From assembly GCA_024275635.1 (NCBI GenBank), contig JAJRYT010000100.1:1-52540 (forward strand): 52,540 bases of DNA, in the 5' to 3' direction. The translations under genes and the position numbers were made by a program. The notes beneath the pieces are model-generated. The model was given only the letters and a program-made list of their open reading frames with translations. It made no database searches and had not been told where the DNA came from. Position 1 is the first letter of the stretch; each line of letters starts with the position of its first letter. The stretch is from Chloroflexota bacterium. GTDB lineage: Bacteria; Chloroflexota; Anaerolineae; Promineifilales; Promineifilaceae. Positions 39,072 to 48,520 of this stretch are shown here, piece by piece.

Positions 39072-41495
39072 TCATCCGCCCCCTTTGGTTAACGTTTCGT
39101 AATGCAGCAAGCCCAAAGCGTCAATACGCACATTGTCCACTTTTGTTAAAGTTGTCGCGTAACGCTGTTCCTGCGTTAAATCTAACGTAGGTAGGTCTTC
39201 CGACCATAATTGCTGGATTTGGCCGTATAGTTCCAGTCGGGCCGTCTCATCCAATTCTTCATGCGCTTCTTTCACCAATTTAGTCATTTCGTCGCTTTCA
39301 TAATTGGAACAAAAACCACGGTCTGTATTCTCAACAAAGAAATCTGTCCAGCTGGTAACATCCAGATAATTAGTTGGTTGGCCGGGCGAAGGCCAGCCGA
39401 TAAGATAAGCAGGGTAATTACATTGGGAGATTTGGGTGCGGAATTGTTCCCAGGGCGCGCTTTCCAGTGTCACTTCAAAGACGCCCGTCTCTTCTAGCTG
39501 GGTTTTTATGGCCGCGGCGTATGGTTCTTCCAGGGGCGTGTAACGGCCGTCATTCAAATACCAAATTGTAATAGGCAGCGGCGTGCTTGAACTGTATCCG
39601 GCCTCCAGCAACAGTGTTGCCGCCTGCGCCAGATCTCGCTGCGGCAAAACCGCTTGGTGGCCCGGAACATTGTCCGGCACAGGGCTGTAAAGCGGGCGGC
39701 GACTGCCGCCAAACACCTCATCAGCCAATGCCCGCCGATCCACTGACAACGCCGCCGCTTGTCGCACTTTGGGGTTATTCCAGGGCGGTGTGGCATGATC
39801 AAAAATCAAGTAACTCTTAAAAATTGCCGGACCTTCCCAGTTAGCAAAATCTAAATCCTCGTCGCCGTCTAAGTCAACTTCGGCTAACGCCTGGAAATCG
39901 GAAAATGGCAGCCCTGTCCAGGCCATGTCAATAGATTGGAACTCAGTCAGTGACCGCAGCATGGCCGCCACATCATCATAAAAACGAACCTGAATATTCT
40001 CAAACGCCGGCGCCGGACGACCAGGCCATTCCGGGTTAGCTTTAAGGCGAATGCGTTCATTCAAATCCCACGATACGATAGTGTAGGGGCCAATCCCGCC
40101 ACAAACGCTTAACTGGTCAATTGTCTCAGCATAACAATCATTACTGATAGGATAATAAGGCGGCGTTGCCAGGAGATTCAAAAAGGCGCCCATTGGCTCT
40201 TGTAAAATGATTTTGACCGTATATTGGTCAATAACTTGAACCGCATCTTCATCGGCAAAGCTGTCACCGTTGCTATCTTTCAAATAGCTGTTCACCAGAA
40301 AACTACCTAATCGCGCCGAGCGCGCGATGGTCCATTTCACATCATCGGCCGTGAATTCGCGGCCATCGGGGAAACGCAGCCCGCGCCGCAAACTGATGGT
40401 GTATGCCAGCTTATCCTCACTAATTATAGGCTGACCGGCCGCCAACATAGGCACGAGATGGTTGGCGCTGTTAACAGAAAACAGCCCGCTCATGGTGTTG
40501 TTTTTGATCTCCCAGCTAATCAGATCGGGAGCGCTTGCCGGATCCATGTCAGCCACCCGGCCAATGATGCCAATGATAAACTCACTGGCTGGCGTTCCCA
40601 CACGTGACTCGCCAGCATTAAGGTTTTCTGCAGGAATAAGCCAGGCAACAATGAGACGTTTAATGGTGGAATCATCGTTTGTCTGGACGATGGCCTGATT
40701 GAGCCGGTCGAGCAAAACGGTATTTTCCGAAGGAACGGCAATGCCATACGCTTTCTGGCTAATCCAGGCCGCTTGCCCCTCGCCACCGACAATTTTCAAT
40801 TGTTCCGGGAAGGCCGCGGTGAAGTGTTCGGCCGTAAAATTATCAATGATGACGGCAGAAACGACCTCGTCAATGAGGGCTTGCAAAGCCTGGGTGGCGG
40901 TTTCGTATTCGTACACATCGGCATCGCTAAGGGCCAGGATTTGGCGGGCAGTCGCTTCGCTGCTGGAATTGGCAGGTGCGCCAATGGCCATGCCTGGCTG
41001 AATATCGCTGGCGCTGTTTAGTTTATGTTCATCGGCGAGGACGACCATGACCTGGCCTATTTCCAGGTAAGGAATAGTGTAAGCAATGCCGGGTTCAGGC
41101 AAATCGGGGATGACAAGGCTGGACATGACGGCATCGAAGTTTTTGTTGGCCGGTGAAGTCAGGCTGTCCAGGATGCCTTCGTTGGGTGTGACCACGAATT
41201 CGTAGTCAAAGTCGGCAATGGCAGCAATGCGGGCCATGAGATCGTTGTTAAAACCAATGACGTTGCCGAATTTGTCGAAGTTAGCAAAGTAGGTATTGGG
41301 GGCGTCGGTGGCAATGACGATATAGTCAAGGTTGGCGGCCGCATGACTGCTGCCAACTGTTGGCAGTGCGGGGCTGGTGGCAGTGGGGGGGATTTCGAGA
41401 ACGGCCGTTTCTACCCCCTTCTTACCACAACCCACCAACAAGGCGAACAGAACGGCGAGTATAATTTTCCAATCTAATCGAACAACTTGCATCAT
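39072..41495 (-). CDS. Lipoprotein fusing two solute-binding families (SBP_bac_3 + SBP_bac_5)
   Basis: 807 residues. A lipobox (ALLVGC, Cys23) anchors it outside the membrane. Residues ~57-285 are a polar amino-acid-type binding protein (SBP family 3: GFNNDLMARIAAIADFDYEF, FDAVMSSLVI, MAIGAPANSSSE). Residues ~300-800 are a complete oligopeptide-type binding protein (SBP family 5: YTISLRRGLRFPDGREFTADDV, VRQAAALSVDRRALADEVF, WPSPGQPTNYLD). Normally these are separate proteins feeding different ABC transporters. It lies last in a same-strand run behind the liv genes, 56 bases after the second liv-type SBP, but no Opp permease is present. Confidence 0.9.
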   Translation of the reverse strand: MMQVVRLDWKIILAVLFALLVGCGKKGVETAVLEIPPTATSPALPTVGSSHAAANLDYIVIATDAPNTYFANFDKFGNVIGFNNDLMARIAAIADFDYEFVVTPNEGILDSLTSPANKNFDAVMSSLVIPDLPEPGIAYTIPYLEIGQVMVVLADEHKLNSASDIQPGMAIGAPANSSSEATARQILALSDADVYEYETATQALQALIDEVVSAVIIDNFTAEHFTAAFPEQLKIVGGEGQAAWISQKAYGIAVPSENTVLLDRLNQAIVQTNDDSTIKRLIVAWLIPAENLNAGESRVGTPASEFIIGIIGRVADMDPASAPDLISWEIKNNTMSGLFSVNSANHLVPMLAAGQPIISEDKLAYTISLRRGLRFPDGREFTADDVKWTIARSARLGSFLVNSYLKDSNGDSFADEDAVQVIDQYTVKIILQEPMGAFLNLLATPPYYPISNDCYAETIDQLSVCGGIGPYTIVSWDLNERIRLKANPEWPGRPAPAFENIQVRFYDDVAAMLRSLTEFQSIDMAWTGLPFSDFQALAEVDLDGDEDLDFANWEGPAIFKSYLIFDHATPPWNNPKVRQAAALSVDRRALADEVFGGSRRPLYSPVPDNVPGHQAVLPQRDLAQAATLLLEAGYSSSTPLPITIWYLNDGRYTPLEEPYAAAIKTQLEETGVFEVTLESAPWEQFRTQISQCNYPAYLIGWPSPGQPTNYLDVTSWTDFFVENTDRGFCSNYESDEMTKLVKEAHEELDETARLELYGQIQQLWSEDLPTLDLTQEQRYATTLTKVDNVRIDALGLLHYETLTKGGG

Positions 41496-41551
41496 GCGGC
41501 AAGTATAACAAGCAGGGTAGACGGGGCAAGCATGATAAATCAGGGCTTATC

Positions 41552-42784
41552 CTATTTTGGCTGCCACAATAATGGCGGCGGCCAATAGCTGCCGGTAATT
41601 TCTGCCTTCGTGATCTGGTAAATGCCCAGAGCAGTTCCCGATGCGCAATCGCCCGCTTCATCACAAGTCAACACGCCGGTTAATCCGTCAAAGTCGGCGG
41701 TATTTATGATGGCCTGACGCAATGCCTGCCGTCCAATCAACAAAGCGCCATCTGAACCTTTCTGGGCGACCGTTTCAATGGCGTTTAGAAGGATGTTGGC
41801 CGCGTCGTAGGCATGGGCATGGTAAGAAGCGGGCGGCGCGCCGCCAAATTTCACATCCCACTTGGCCAAGAATATGTCGTAATCGGCCCCAGAAACGGCC
41901 GTTCCCGTCAAATACATCCCCTGCACCGCCTCACCTGCGCTTTGAGGAAAATCAGGCGACAATAAGTTTCCTGCGCCTATCAGCGTAATATCTTCCAGAT
42001 CAGGCGACCCATACAGCGCGTTGGCAACGTTATTTCCCTCCGGTTCAAAAACAGGCAAGTACAACACGTCAGGTTTGTTGCGGGATAAGCGGGCGAGCAA
42101 AGAGCTTAAATCCGTCTGACCGGGAGTTAGCTCGCTTGTGAAGCGTATTGTTCCACCCAGGCTGCGCCAGGTGGCCGCAAATGCCTGGGCTAAGCCGCCA
42201 GCATATTCGCTGCCATCGTGAAGGGTAACGGCCGTCCTCCCTCCCAATTCCTGAAAAGCAAATAACGCCGCGAGATGAGCCTGCCACAAATTATTGTGTG
42301 CTGTACGCACATAGGCCCCCTGCCAACTCTGACTGCTGGCAGTTAAACCAGGCGACGTGTTAGATGGCGAAAGCAAAACAAGACCGGCGCTGTCAATAAT
42401 CGGCATGACTGCTTCAGCCACATTAGAACAATTAGGACCGATAATACCGACGATGGCAGGATCGGCCGTCAGCGACTTAACGGCCGTTACCCCTTGAAGC
42501 ATATCACAACCAGTATCGGCATTTATCAACTCAATTTGATGATCCAGCGCCCCATTTTCACGGTCATCAATCGCCAACTCAACCCCCCCCTTACTGTCCT
42601 CCCCTAAAAACGCCGCTTCGCCCGAATCGGCCAGCAGGACGGCAATGCGAACCGGTTCGCTTGGCCTGACTTCTACGCACCCCAACATATCCTCGCATAC
42701 CAATTCAGGGCTGGTACACGCCGCCAGGAGGGTAAGAATTATCCACCAGACGCATATTATTTTAGGGGTTCCTCCGGCTTTCAT
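41552..42784 (-). CDS. Branched-chain amino-acid-type ABC substrate-binding lipoprotein (second copy)
   Basis: 410 residues. Signal peptide with lipobox LLAAC (Cys ~23). A short Cys-bearing segment (CEDMLGCVEVRP) follows, then a periplasmic-binding-protein type 1 domain (Peripla_BP_6, LivJ-like). Landmarks are GIIGPNCSNVAEAVMPI, LLSPSNTSPGLT, YVRTAHNN, SYHAHAYDAANILLNAI and a closing LTCDEAGDC. It is paralogous to 47321-48520, sharing both Cys segments. It lies downstream of livF with a hairpin between, so it may be expressed separately. Confidence 0.92.
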   Translation of the reverse strand: MKAGGTPKIICVWWIILTLLAACTSPELVCEDMLGCVEVRPSEPVRIAVLLADSGEAAFLGEDSKGGVELAIDDRENGALDHQIELINADTGCDMLQGVTAVKSLTADPAIVGIIGPNCSNVAEAVMPIIDSAGLVLLSPSNTSPGLTASSQSWQGAYVRTAHNNLWQAHLAALFAFQELGGRTAVTLHDGSEYAGGLAQAFAATWRSLGGTIRFTSELTPGQTDLSSLLARLSRNKPDVLYLPVFEPEGNNVANALYGSPDLEDITLIGAGNLLSPDFPQSAGEAVQGMYLTGTAVSGADYDIFLAKWDVKFGGAPPASYHAHAYDAANILLNAIETVAQKGSDGALLIGRQALRQAIINTADFDGLTGVLTCDEAGDCASGTALGIYQITKAEITGSYWPPPLLWQPK

Positions 42785-42806
42785 GTGATTGATTAAATGG
42801 TAAAAA

Positions 42807-42849
42807 GAAAACGTAAAACGTAACCGAATGCGTTACATTTTACGTTTTC
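42807..42849. terminator. 18-bp hairpin between livF and the second SBP
   Basis: The arms 42807-42824 and 42832-42849 (GAAAACGTAAAACGTAAC type) are complementary at 17 of 18 positions around a 7-base loop. It lies 23 bases past the second SBP's ATG upstream side, in the gap before livF, so it can shape an mRNA end between the two genes. Confidence 0.6.
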
Positions 42850-42886
42850 ATTTCAGCCGCGCCAAGCGGCTCAAAAAAACGGCTCG

Positions 42887-43606
42887 TTACTCAATGCCCA
42901 GGTATGCTTTTTGTACCGTAGGGTCTTTCTGTAATTCTTGGGCCGAATTGCTCAGGATAATTTCGCCTGTTTGCAAGACATAGCCACGATGGGCAACTTG
43001 CAGCGCCATGTGGGCGTTTTGCTCAACTAGCAAAATCGTCGTTCCTTCCTTATTGATCTCCTCAATCGTGTCAAAAATCGCCTCCACCAAAACCGGAGCT
43101 AATCCCATTGAGGGTTCATCCATTAGCAATAAACTGGGTCGGGACATCATGGCCCGCCCCATTGCCAGCATCTGTTGTTCACCGCCGCTAAGCGTCCCGG
43201 CAACCTGGTTCTGTCGTTCCTCCAGGCGGGGGAAAAGCTTATAAACGCGCTCCAAATCCTCGGCAATGCCGTCTTTGTCGTTGCGATGGTAAGCGCCCAT
43301 TCCCAGATTCTCAGAAACGGAAAGACGAGCAAAAACGCCCCGGCCCTCCGGAACCATGGCAATACCTTTGGCAACCAGATGATGGGCGCGGTATTTTGAC
43401 AGGTCTTCACCAGCAAACAGCACATTACCTGATCGTGGTTGAAGTAATCCGCTAATGGTACGCAGCGTGGTTGTTTTACCGGCCCCATTCCCACCGATGA
43501 GCGATACAATCTCGCCTTCTTCTACGGTAACAGAGATACCTTTAAGGGCATGAATATTGCCATAGTAGGTATGAATGTCGTTGACTTCAAGCAGAGCCAT
43601 GCTCAT
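42887..43606 (-). CDS. livF: Branched-chain amino acid ABC transporter ATPase LivF
   Basis: 239 residues, typical for LivF. Walker A GGNGAGKTT (~38), signature LSGGEQQML (~140), Walker B LLLMDEPSMGL and the H-loop region follow in order. The LivF-specific EGRGVFARLSVSENL is present. It pairs with LivG to drive uptake. Start ATG with AAGGAG upstream, seven bases from livG's stop. Confidence 0.96.
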   Translation of the reverse strand: MSMALLEVNDIHTYYGNIHALKGISVTVEEGEIVSLIGGNGAGKTTTLRTISGLLQPRSGNVLFAGEDLSKYRAHHLVAKGIAMVPEGRGVFARLSVSENLGMGAYHRNDKDGIAEDLERVYKLFPRLEERQNQVAGTLSGGEQQMLAMGRAMMSRPSLLLMDEPSMGLAPVLVEAIFDTIEEINKEGTTILLVEQNAHMALQVAHRGYVLQTGEIILSNSAQELQKDPTVQKAYLGIE

Positions 43607-43612
43607 TACTCC

Positions 43613-44407
43613 TTATGCGTTGAGTTCGATGGTAGCGCTGGCGGCTGCCCCGCGTCCCAGATACGCTTCAATCACTTTGGGGTTGCGCTGAATATCAATC
43701 GGCCCCCCTTCGGCGATTTTAGCGCCATAGTCAAGTACGGTGATATGTTCGGAGATGCCCATAACGACGCGCATATCATGCTCGATTAAGAGAATCGTGA
43801 TACCTAACTCGTCACGCAAACGGCGAATGAACTCTGTGGTTTCGGCTGTTTCACGCGGGTTCATGCCAGCAGTCGGCTCATCTAATAGCAAGAGCTTGGG
43901 TTTAGCGGCCATCGCGCGGGCGATTTCTAAGCGACGTTGATCGCCGTAGGACAAGTTTCGAGAAAGATCGTCTCCTTTGCCTTTTAAGCCGACAAAGTCA
44001 AGTAAGCGCCGCGCCTCTGCCAGGGCTTCTTTTTCCTCTTTGACAGTTGGGGGCAGGTGGAACAACGCGCCAATCCAATGTGTGTGTAACTGCGGCTCCA
44101 TCCCTACTAAAATATTCTCGATGGTTGTCATTTGGGAGAAGAGGCGGATGTTTTGGTAAGTACGCGATATGCCCATGCGGGTAATCCGGTCGGTGGATCG
44201 CCCTTTGGCAGAAACGCCGTCGAACACAATATCCCCTTCATTGAAACCATAAAATCCGGTAATGCAGTTGAAGAAGGTGGTTTTTCCGGCCCCATTTGGC
44301 CCGATAATGCTGTCTATGGCCCCTTTCTCAACGGAGAAGGTGAAGTCGTTAACGGCCGTTAACCCGCCAAATCGTTTTGTTACATTCGTTGCTTCCAAGA
44401 TAGCCAT
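43613..44407 (-). CDS. livG: Branched-chain amino acid ABC transporter ATPase LivG
   Basis: 264 residues. Walker A is GPNGAGKTTFFNCITGFY (~37), with the LivG hallmark insertion GISRTYQNIRLFSQMTTIEN. Signature LSYGDQRRLEIARAM and Walker B LLLLDEPTAGMNP follow. ATG overlaps the TAA of livM by one base (TAATG), giving translational coupling. Confidence 0.96.
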   Translation of the reverse strand: MAILEATNVTKRFGGLTAVNDFTFSVEKGAIDSIIGPNGAGKTTFFNCITGFYGFNEGDIVFDGVSAKGRSTDRITRMGISRTYQNIRLFSQMTTIENILVGMEPQLHTHWIGALFHLPPTVKEEKEALAEARRLLDFVGLKGKGDDLSRNLSYGDQRRLEIARAMAAKPKLLLLDEPTAGMNPRETAETTEFIRRLRDELGITILLIEHDMRVVMGISEHITVLDYGAKIAEGGPIDIQRNPKVIEAYLGRGAAASATIELNA

Positions 44408-46077
44408 TATTGAACGCCTCCAACTACTTCATCCTCAGCATGAAATTCACGGCGCGTGATCGAAGACGGCCACAACCCTTCTGGTCGAGCCAGCATCATA
44501 GCAATCATCAAAGCGCCATAAAGCAGTAAACGATACTGAGCAAACTCGCGCAGCAGTTCCGGCAAGCCCACCAAAACCAGCGCGCCCACCACAACGCCCG
44601 GCAAACTGCCAATGCCACCCACAATAATCAAACTCAACACGTTAATTGAGATGAGCAAGTTAAAGCTGTGGGGGAAAATAGAGCTTAATCGGGTCGCAAA
44701 AATTGCGCCTGCCAAACCGGAAAAAGCGGCGCCAATACCAAATGCCAGCAGCTTGGTACTCACCAAATTGATGCCCATTGCCTCGGCCACATCTTCATCT
44801 TCGCGCAAGGCCATCCACTGCCGCCCCAACCGGGAGTCGCGTAAGCGCCAGGAGACAAAAACAGCCAATCCAGCCCCCGCTAAAATCAAGTAATAAAAAT
44901 GTTCCGGCTGCACCATCGTGAAGCTGCCACTCGTCGGTTTAGCTATCTGTAAGATGCCCTGCGCCCCACCAATATACGGCTTCAACAAGTCCGACGTGGC
45001 CATAACGCGGATAATTTCGCCAAAGCCCAGCGTTACAATGGCCAGGTAATCGCCGCGCATTCGTAAAACGGGCATTCCCAAGAGGACGCCGGCTGTAACC
45101 GCCGCCGCCACAGAAATCGGCAAAGCCAGCCAAAACGACATGTCAATAATGCCTAAATCGCCCTGGGAAGTCAAAATCCCCATCACATAGGCGCCAATGG
45201 CAAAAAAGGCGACATACCCCAGGTCCAGCAGCCCGGCAAAGCCAACAACGATATTTAGACCCAATCCCATCAAAATGAACAAACCCACATTATCAACCAC
45301 TTCGGTAAGGTAGGTTCCCAGAATAAGGGGTAAGAGCAACAGCGCGACAATGCCGGCGCCAATAGATATTTGCCGGCTGCGTTTTGCCTGGGCTTCAGAT
45401 AGTGACGCTTTACGCGCTTCGTACTGGCTCTGCCCGCCAGACTGCCACCAGATGGTAATGGCAATAGACAGAACAAAGATAATAGCGGCTGAAACGAATG
45501 TAATCCCCTTTGTGCCGAAGAACAGCCGCACCAGACTGCGCCCTAACAGGGGGCGCAGAATGTTGAGCAGCACATCAGATAACATGCCCAGTCCTAACGT
45601 CCACCCAAACCCATACAGGATGGGTTTGCGTACTGCTTCCGGCACAATATGAATGGCAGCGCCAATAACGCCTAAAACGGCCATAATGACCGCTAAAATC
45701 AAACTCCCTATAATCTGGCTGGCGCCAAATGTCAAGATGCTTATTAATGCCGGGGAGACGTTTACTAATGCATTGCGGATATTGGGGGCAATGAGTGTTA
45801 GTAAAATGAGGGCGATGGGAGGAACGGCCGTTAACACACCCGATACTAACCCTAACAGAACCGCTGCGCCATTATCAGCGTCCCTTACACCCTTTGTAAC
45901 CATATACCCGGCCACGAGCGGCGCGCTAAACAGAAGCAATTGGCCCAGTGTAAACAGGTCCGTAATCAAATCCCGCTGGTCAAAACTCTCCACCATACCA
46001 ATGGCGCTCACACTCAACGCCACAACACCAGCTAACAATCCAACACGAGCGGCATTGCGTAAATTTAACTGTGACAT
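44407..46077 (-). CDS. livM: Branched-chain amino acid ABC permease LivM with N-terminal extension
   Basis: 556 residues against ~300-420 for most LivM. The core permease (~250-556) is canonical: GLGLNIVVGFAGLLDLGYVAF, MRGDYLAIVTLGFGEIIRV and IVGGIGSLPGVVVGA. The first ~245 residues add about five to six hydrophobic segments with two pairs of basic loops. They are not a usual part of LivM, though shorter extensions are known. The extension is in frame without a stop and has the same composition. It sits between livH and livG in the operon. Confidence 0.93.
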   Translation of the reverse strand: MSQLNLRNAARVGLLAGVVALSVSAIGMVESFDQRDLITDLFTLGQLLLFSAPLVAGYMVTKGVRDADNGAAVLLGLVSGVLTAVPPIALILLTLIAPNIRNALVNVSPALISILTFGASQIIGSLILAVIMAVLGVIGAAIHIVPEAVRKPILYGFGWTLGLGMLSDVLLNILRPLLGRSLVRLFFGTKGITFVSAAIIFVLSIAITIWWQSGGQSQYEARKASLSEAQAKRSRQISIGAGIVALLLLPLILGTYLTEVVDNVGLFILMGLGLNIVVGFAGLLDLGYVAFFAIGAYVMGILTSQGDLGIIDMSFWLALPISVAAAVTAGVLLGMPVLRMRGDYLAIVTLGFGEIIRVMATSDLLKPYIGGAQGILQIAKPTSGSFTMVQPEHFYYLILAGAGLAVFVSWRLRDSRLGRQWMALREDEDVAEAMGINLVSTKLLAFGIGAAFSGLAGAIFATRLSSIFPHSFNLLISINVLSLIIVGGIGSLPGVVVGALVLVGLPELLREFAQYRLLLYGALMIAMMLARPEGLWPSSITRREFHAEDEVVGGVQ

Positions 46078-46092
46078 AGGTATCCTATCCTC

Positions 46093-47163
46093 TTACGCCT
46101 TCTTCTCGGCCAGCCGCTCGCCAATAATACCTTGCGGACGGAAGATCAAAACCAACACCAACATCGTAAAAGCAATTACATCCTTAAGCTGGTGACTGCC
46201 GGGAATCCCCAACCCTTCCAAGAACAAAGGCGGGCCAATCGCTTCAAAAACACCTAAAAAGAATCCACCTATGGCCGCCCCTGGAATACTGCCAATTCCG
46301 CCCAGAACGGCCGCTGTGAACGCTTTAATCCCCGGCACGAAACCCATGATAAAGTTTACCTGACGGAAAACCAGTCCGTAAAGAATCCCGGCTACGCCAG
46401 CCATAGCCGCACCCGTAGCAAACGTAATTGAAATCGTCCGGTCTACATCAATTCCCATCAGGGCGGCAATATCTTTGTCCTCAGCCACAGCCCGAATCGC
46501 GGTTCCTGTCTTGGTTCGCATGATGAAAATATATAAACCAATCAGCATAATAACCGAGGCTATCATCACAACAGCCCGCGTTTTGAGAAATTCAACCCCC
46601 CCAATCATCCACGCCCCCCGCAAAACTGCTAGCTCTGGGAAAGGGATAAGTCCCGAGCCAAACAGGCCGGCAAAAAAGTACTGCCAGAAAAAAGAGGCGC
46701 CAATAGCCGTAATTAAGGGCACAAGGCGCGGCGCGCGGCGCAGCGGACGGTACGCCACCCGCTCCGTCAACAGCGCCACACTTACAGAAACAACCATCGC
46801 CACAACAAGAATGGCTAACATCCCTATAACTGGATGTTTATCCAAGAACCCTGATGCGCTCAAAGGCAAGGCCACGAAAATAGTCGCCGTCATCGTGCCA
46901 GCCATAAAAAACTCGCCATGAGCGAAGTTAATCATAAACAAAACGCCGTACACTAACGTATAACCCAGGGCGATTAACGCAAAAATACTTCCTTGGGAGA
47001 GTCCAGCTACTAAAAAATTAATCCAATCTTTCGTCGTGTAAGCATTTCCCTGTCCCAAAAACAACTTGGCAACAGTCCCCCAGACAACAATGACAATAAT
47101 AGCGGCTCTGAACAACCACAAAAACAATCCAATATAATCAATATCCTTAAAACGTTGTGCCAT
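46093..47163 (-). CDS. livH: Branched-chain amino acid ABC permease LivH
   Basis: 356 residues from ATG 47163, chosen for GGAG seven bases upstream; a TTG at 47175 would add four residues. About eight TM segments. LivH signatures GYTLVYGVLFMINFAHGEFFM, AIRAVAEDKDIAALMGIDVDR and AAVLGGIGSIPGAAIGG are present. It is separated from its SBP by a strong hairpin (47241-47280), consistent with lower expression of the membrane components. Confidence 0.95.
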   Translation of the reverse strand: MAQRFKDIDYIGLFLWLFRAAIIVIVVWGTVAKLFLGQGNAYTTKDWINFLVAGLSQGSIFALIALGYTLVYGVLFMINFAHGEFFMAGTMTATIFVALPLSASGFLDKHPVIGMLAILVVAMVVSVSVALLTERVAYRPLRRAPRLVPLITAIGASFFWQYFFAGLFGSGLIPFPELAVLRGAWMIGGVEFLKTRAVVMIASVIMLIGLYIFIMRTKTGTAIRAVAEDKDIAALMGIDVDRTISITFATGAAMAGVAGILYGLVFRQVNFIMGFVPGIKAFTAAVLGGIGSIPGAAIGGFFLGVFEAIGPPLFLEGLGIPGSHQLKDVIAFTMLVLVLIFRPQGIIGERLAEKKA

Positions 47164-47240
47164 TTTCTGCTCCAATGACAGGTTTTCGAATCTCTATGAG
47201 GTGGCCCAAGTCGATCGCAACAAAAGCCGCAACCAGCTTA

Positions 47241-47280
47241 TAGAATAGGCTCCGGCGACAGCCTCCCGGAGCCTATTCTA
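47241..47280. terminator. 15-bp perfect hairpin between SBP and livH
   Basis: TAGAATAGGCTCCGG (47241-47255) and its exact complement (47266-47280) enclose a 10-base loop. No T-run follows leftward, so it is more likely an mRNA processing or stability barrier than an intrinsic terminator. Its AGGCTCCGGCGAC core recurs in sodX (35742-35754). Confidence 0.7.
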
Positions 47281-47320
47281 ATCATAACCTATTTAATAAC
47301 ATGTTTACCACGTTGAAATT

Positions 47321-48520
47321 TTAGGGCCAAACAGGAACAAAAGCTCCGCCCTGAACCTGGCTAACGGCAATCTTAGCATCAGCGCAGTCACCATATTCAT
47401 CACAGGTAAGCGTACCCGTAATACCACTCATACCGGAGGTGGCAAACAAGGCGTCGCGCAAAGCTTGACGGCCGATGAGGAGCGTGCCGTCATCGCCAAC
47501 CTGGGCCACTTTCTCGATAGCATCCAAAACCATATTGGTGGCGTCAAACGCATGGGCATGGAACGGCGCTGTTGGGTCGGTGCCATATTTTTCCTTATAA
47601 GCGCCCAGGAATTTATCGTATATTTCATTGCCAAAGCCTAGGTCGGGGCCGGAGACATACATACCTTCGGCGGCATCGCCGCTGGCCGTCAGGAAATCGG
47701 GAGACTGAACGCCGTCGGCCGCCGCCAGGATAACGCCATCCAAACCATCAACTTCCTGAGCCTGCTTGGTAATCAATGAGCCTAGAGGAATGAAGACGGG
47801 GTAGTAGATGAGTTCGGGCGGGCCGGCCGCAGCAATGGTTGTAAGCGGCGCAATGACGTCAGTTGCATCGGCGGAAATAGCCTCAAAGGCTACGATTTCC
47901 CCCCCCAATTCTTGGAAGGATTCGCTGAATACGCTGGCTAACCCTTCGGTATAGGGATCGCCGTCATGAACGGCTGCCGCCTTGCGAATGCCTAAATCAT
48001 TGTAGACGTAGTTAGCCATTGCCGCGCCCTGGATTTTGTCATTGTGGGCAGTACGCAGATAACCAGCCTCATGCAGTTCCGCATCGGTCAAAGATGGGGC
48101 TGTATTGGAAGGCGAAACCATCACGTAGCCGGCATCAGAAATAATCTTGGACGCGGGAACGCCAGCGCCGGAGCAGCTAGTGCCCACCAGGGCAACGATT
48201 TGGGGATTGGAGACGACCTTTTGGGCCGAAGCCTGTCCACCCTCGGCGCTACAACCATCATCTTCGGGCTGCAGTTCAACTTTGTGGCCCAACACATCGC
48301 CACGGAAATCAATGGCGATTTCGACGCCATATTGAGAGTCGAGGCCTAATGGCGCATTGGGGCCGGAAATGACGAGGGAAGAAGCAATAAGAATGGGTTC
48401 ATCGGGGGCAACTTCTACGCAGCCGATGGCGTCAGTACATTCTAACGCTTGTCCGCCACAGGCGGCCAGGACCATAAGCATCAAAATCGAAAATAAAACA
48501 AGAAAAATTATGCGTTTCAT
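47321..48520 (-). CDS. Branched-chain amino acid ABC substrate-binding lipoprotein (LivJ-like)
   Basis: 399 residues; start with AGGAGG. Lipobox MVLAAC (Cys ~20), then CTDAIGCVEVAPDEP with a probable disulphide, then the Peripla_BP_6 domain: ALVGTSCSGAGVPASKI, MVSPSNTAPSLT, YLRTAHNDKI, PFHAHAFDATNMVLDAI and LTCDEYGDC. It collects amino acids for the LivHMGF transporter encoded downstream. Paralogue of 41552-42784. First gene of the operon. Confidence 0.94.
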   Translation of the reverse strand: MKRIIFLVLFSILMLMVLAACGGQALECTDAIGCVEVAPDEPILIASSLVISGPNAPLGLDSQYGVEIAIDFRGDVLGHKVELQPEDDGCSAEGGQASAQKVVSNPQIVALVGTSCSGAGVPASKIISDAGYVMVSPSNTAPSLTDAELHEAGYLRTAHNDKIQGAAMANYVYNDLGIRKAAAVHDGDPYTEGLASVFSESFQELGGEIVAFEAISADATDVIAPLTTIAAAGPPELIYYPVFIPLGSLITKQAQEVDGLDGVILAAADGVQSPDFLTASGDAAEGMYVSGPDLGFGNEIYDKFLGAYKEKYGTDPTAPFHAHAFDATNMVLDAIEKVAQVGDDGTLLIGRQALRDALFATSGMSGITGTLTCDEYGDCADAKIAVSQVQGGAFVPVWP

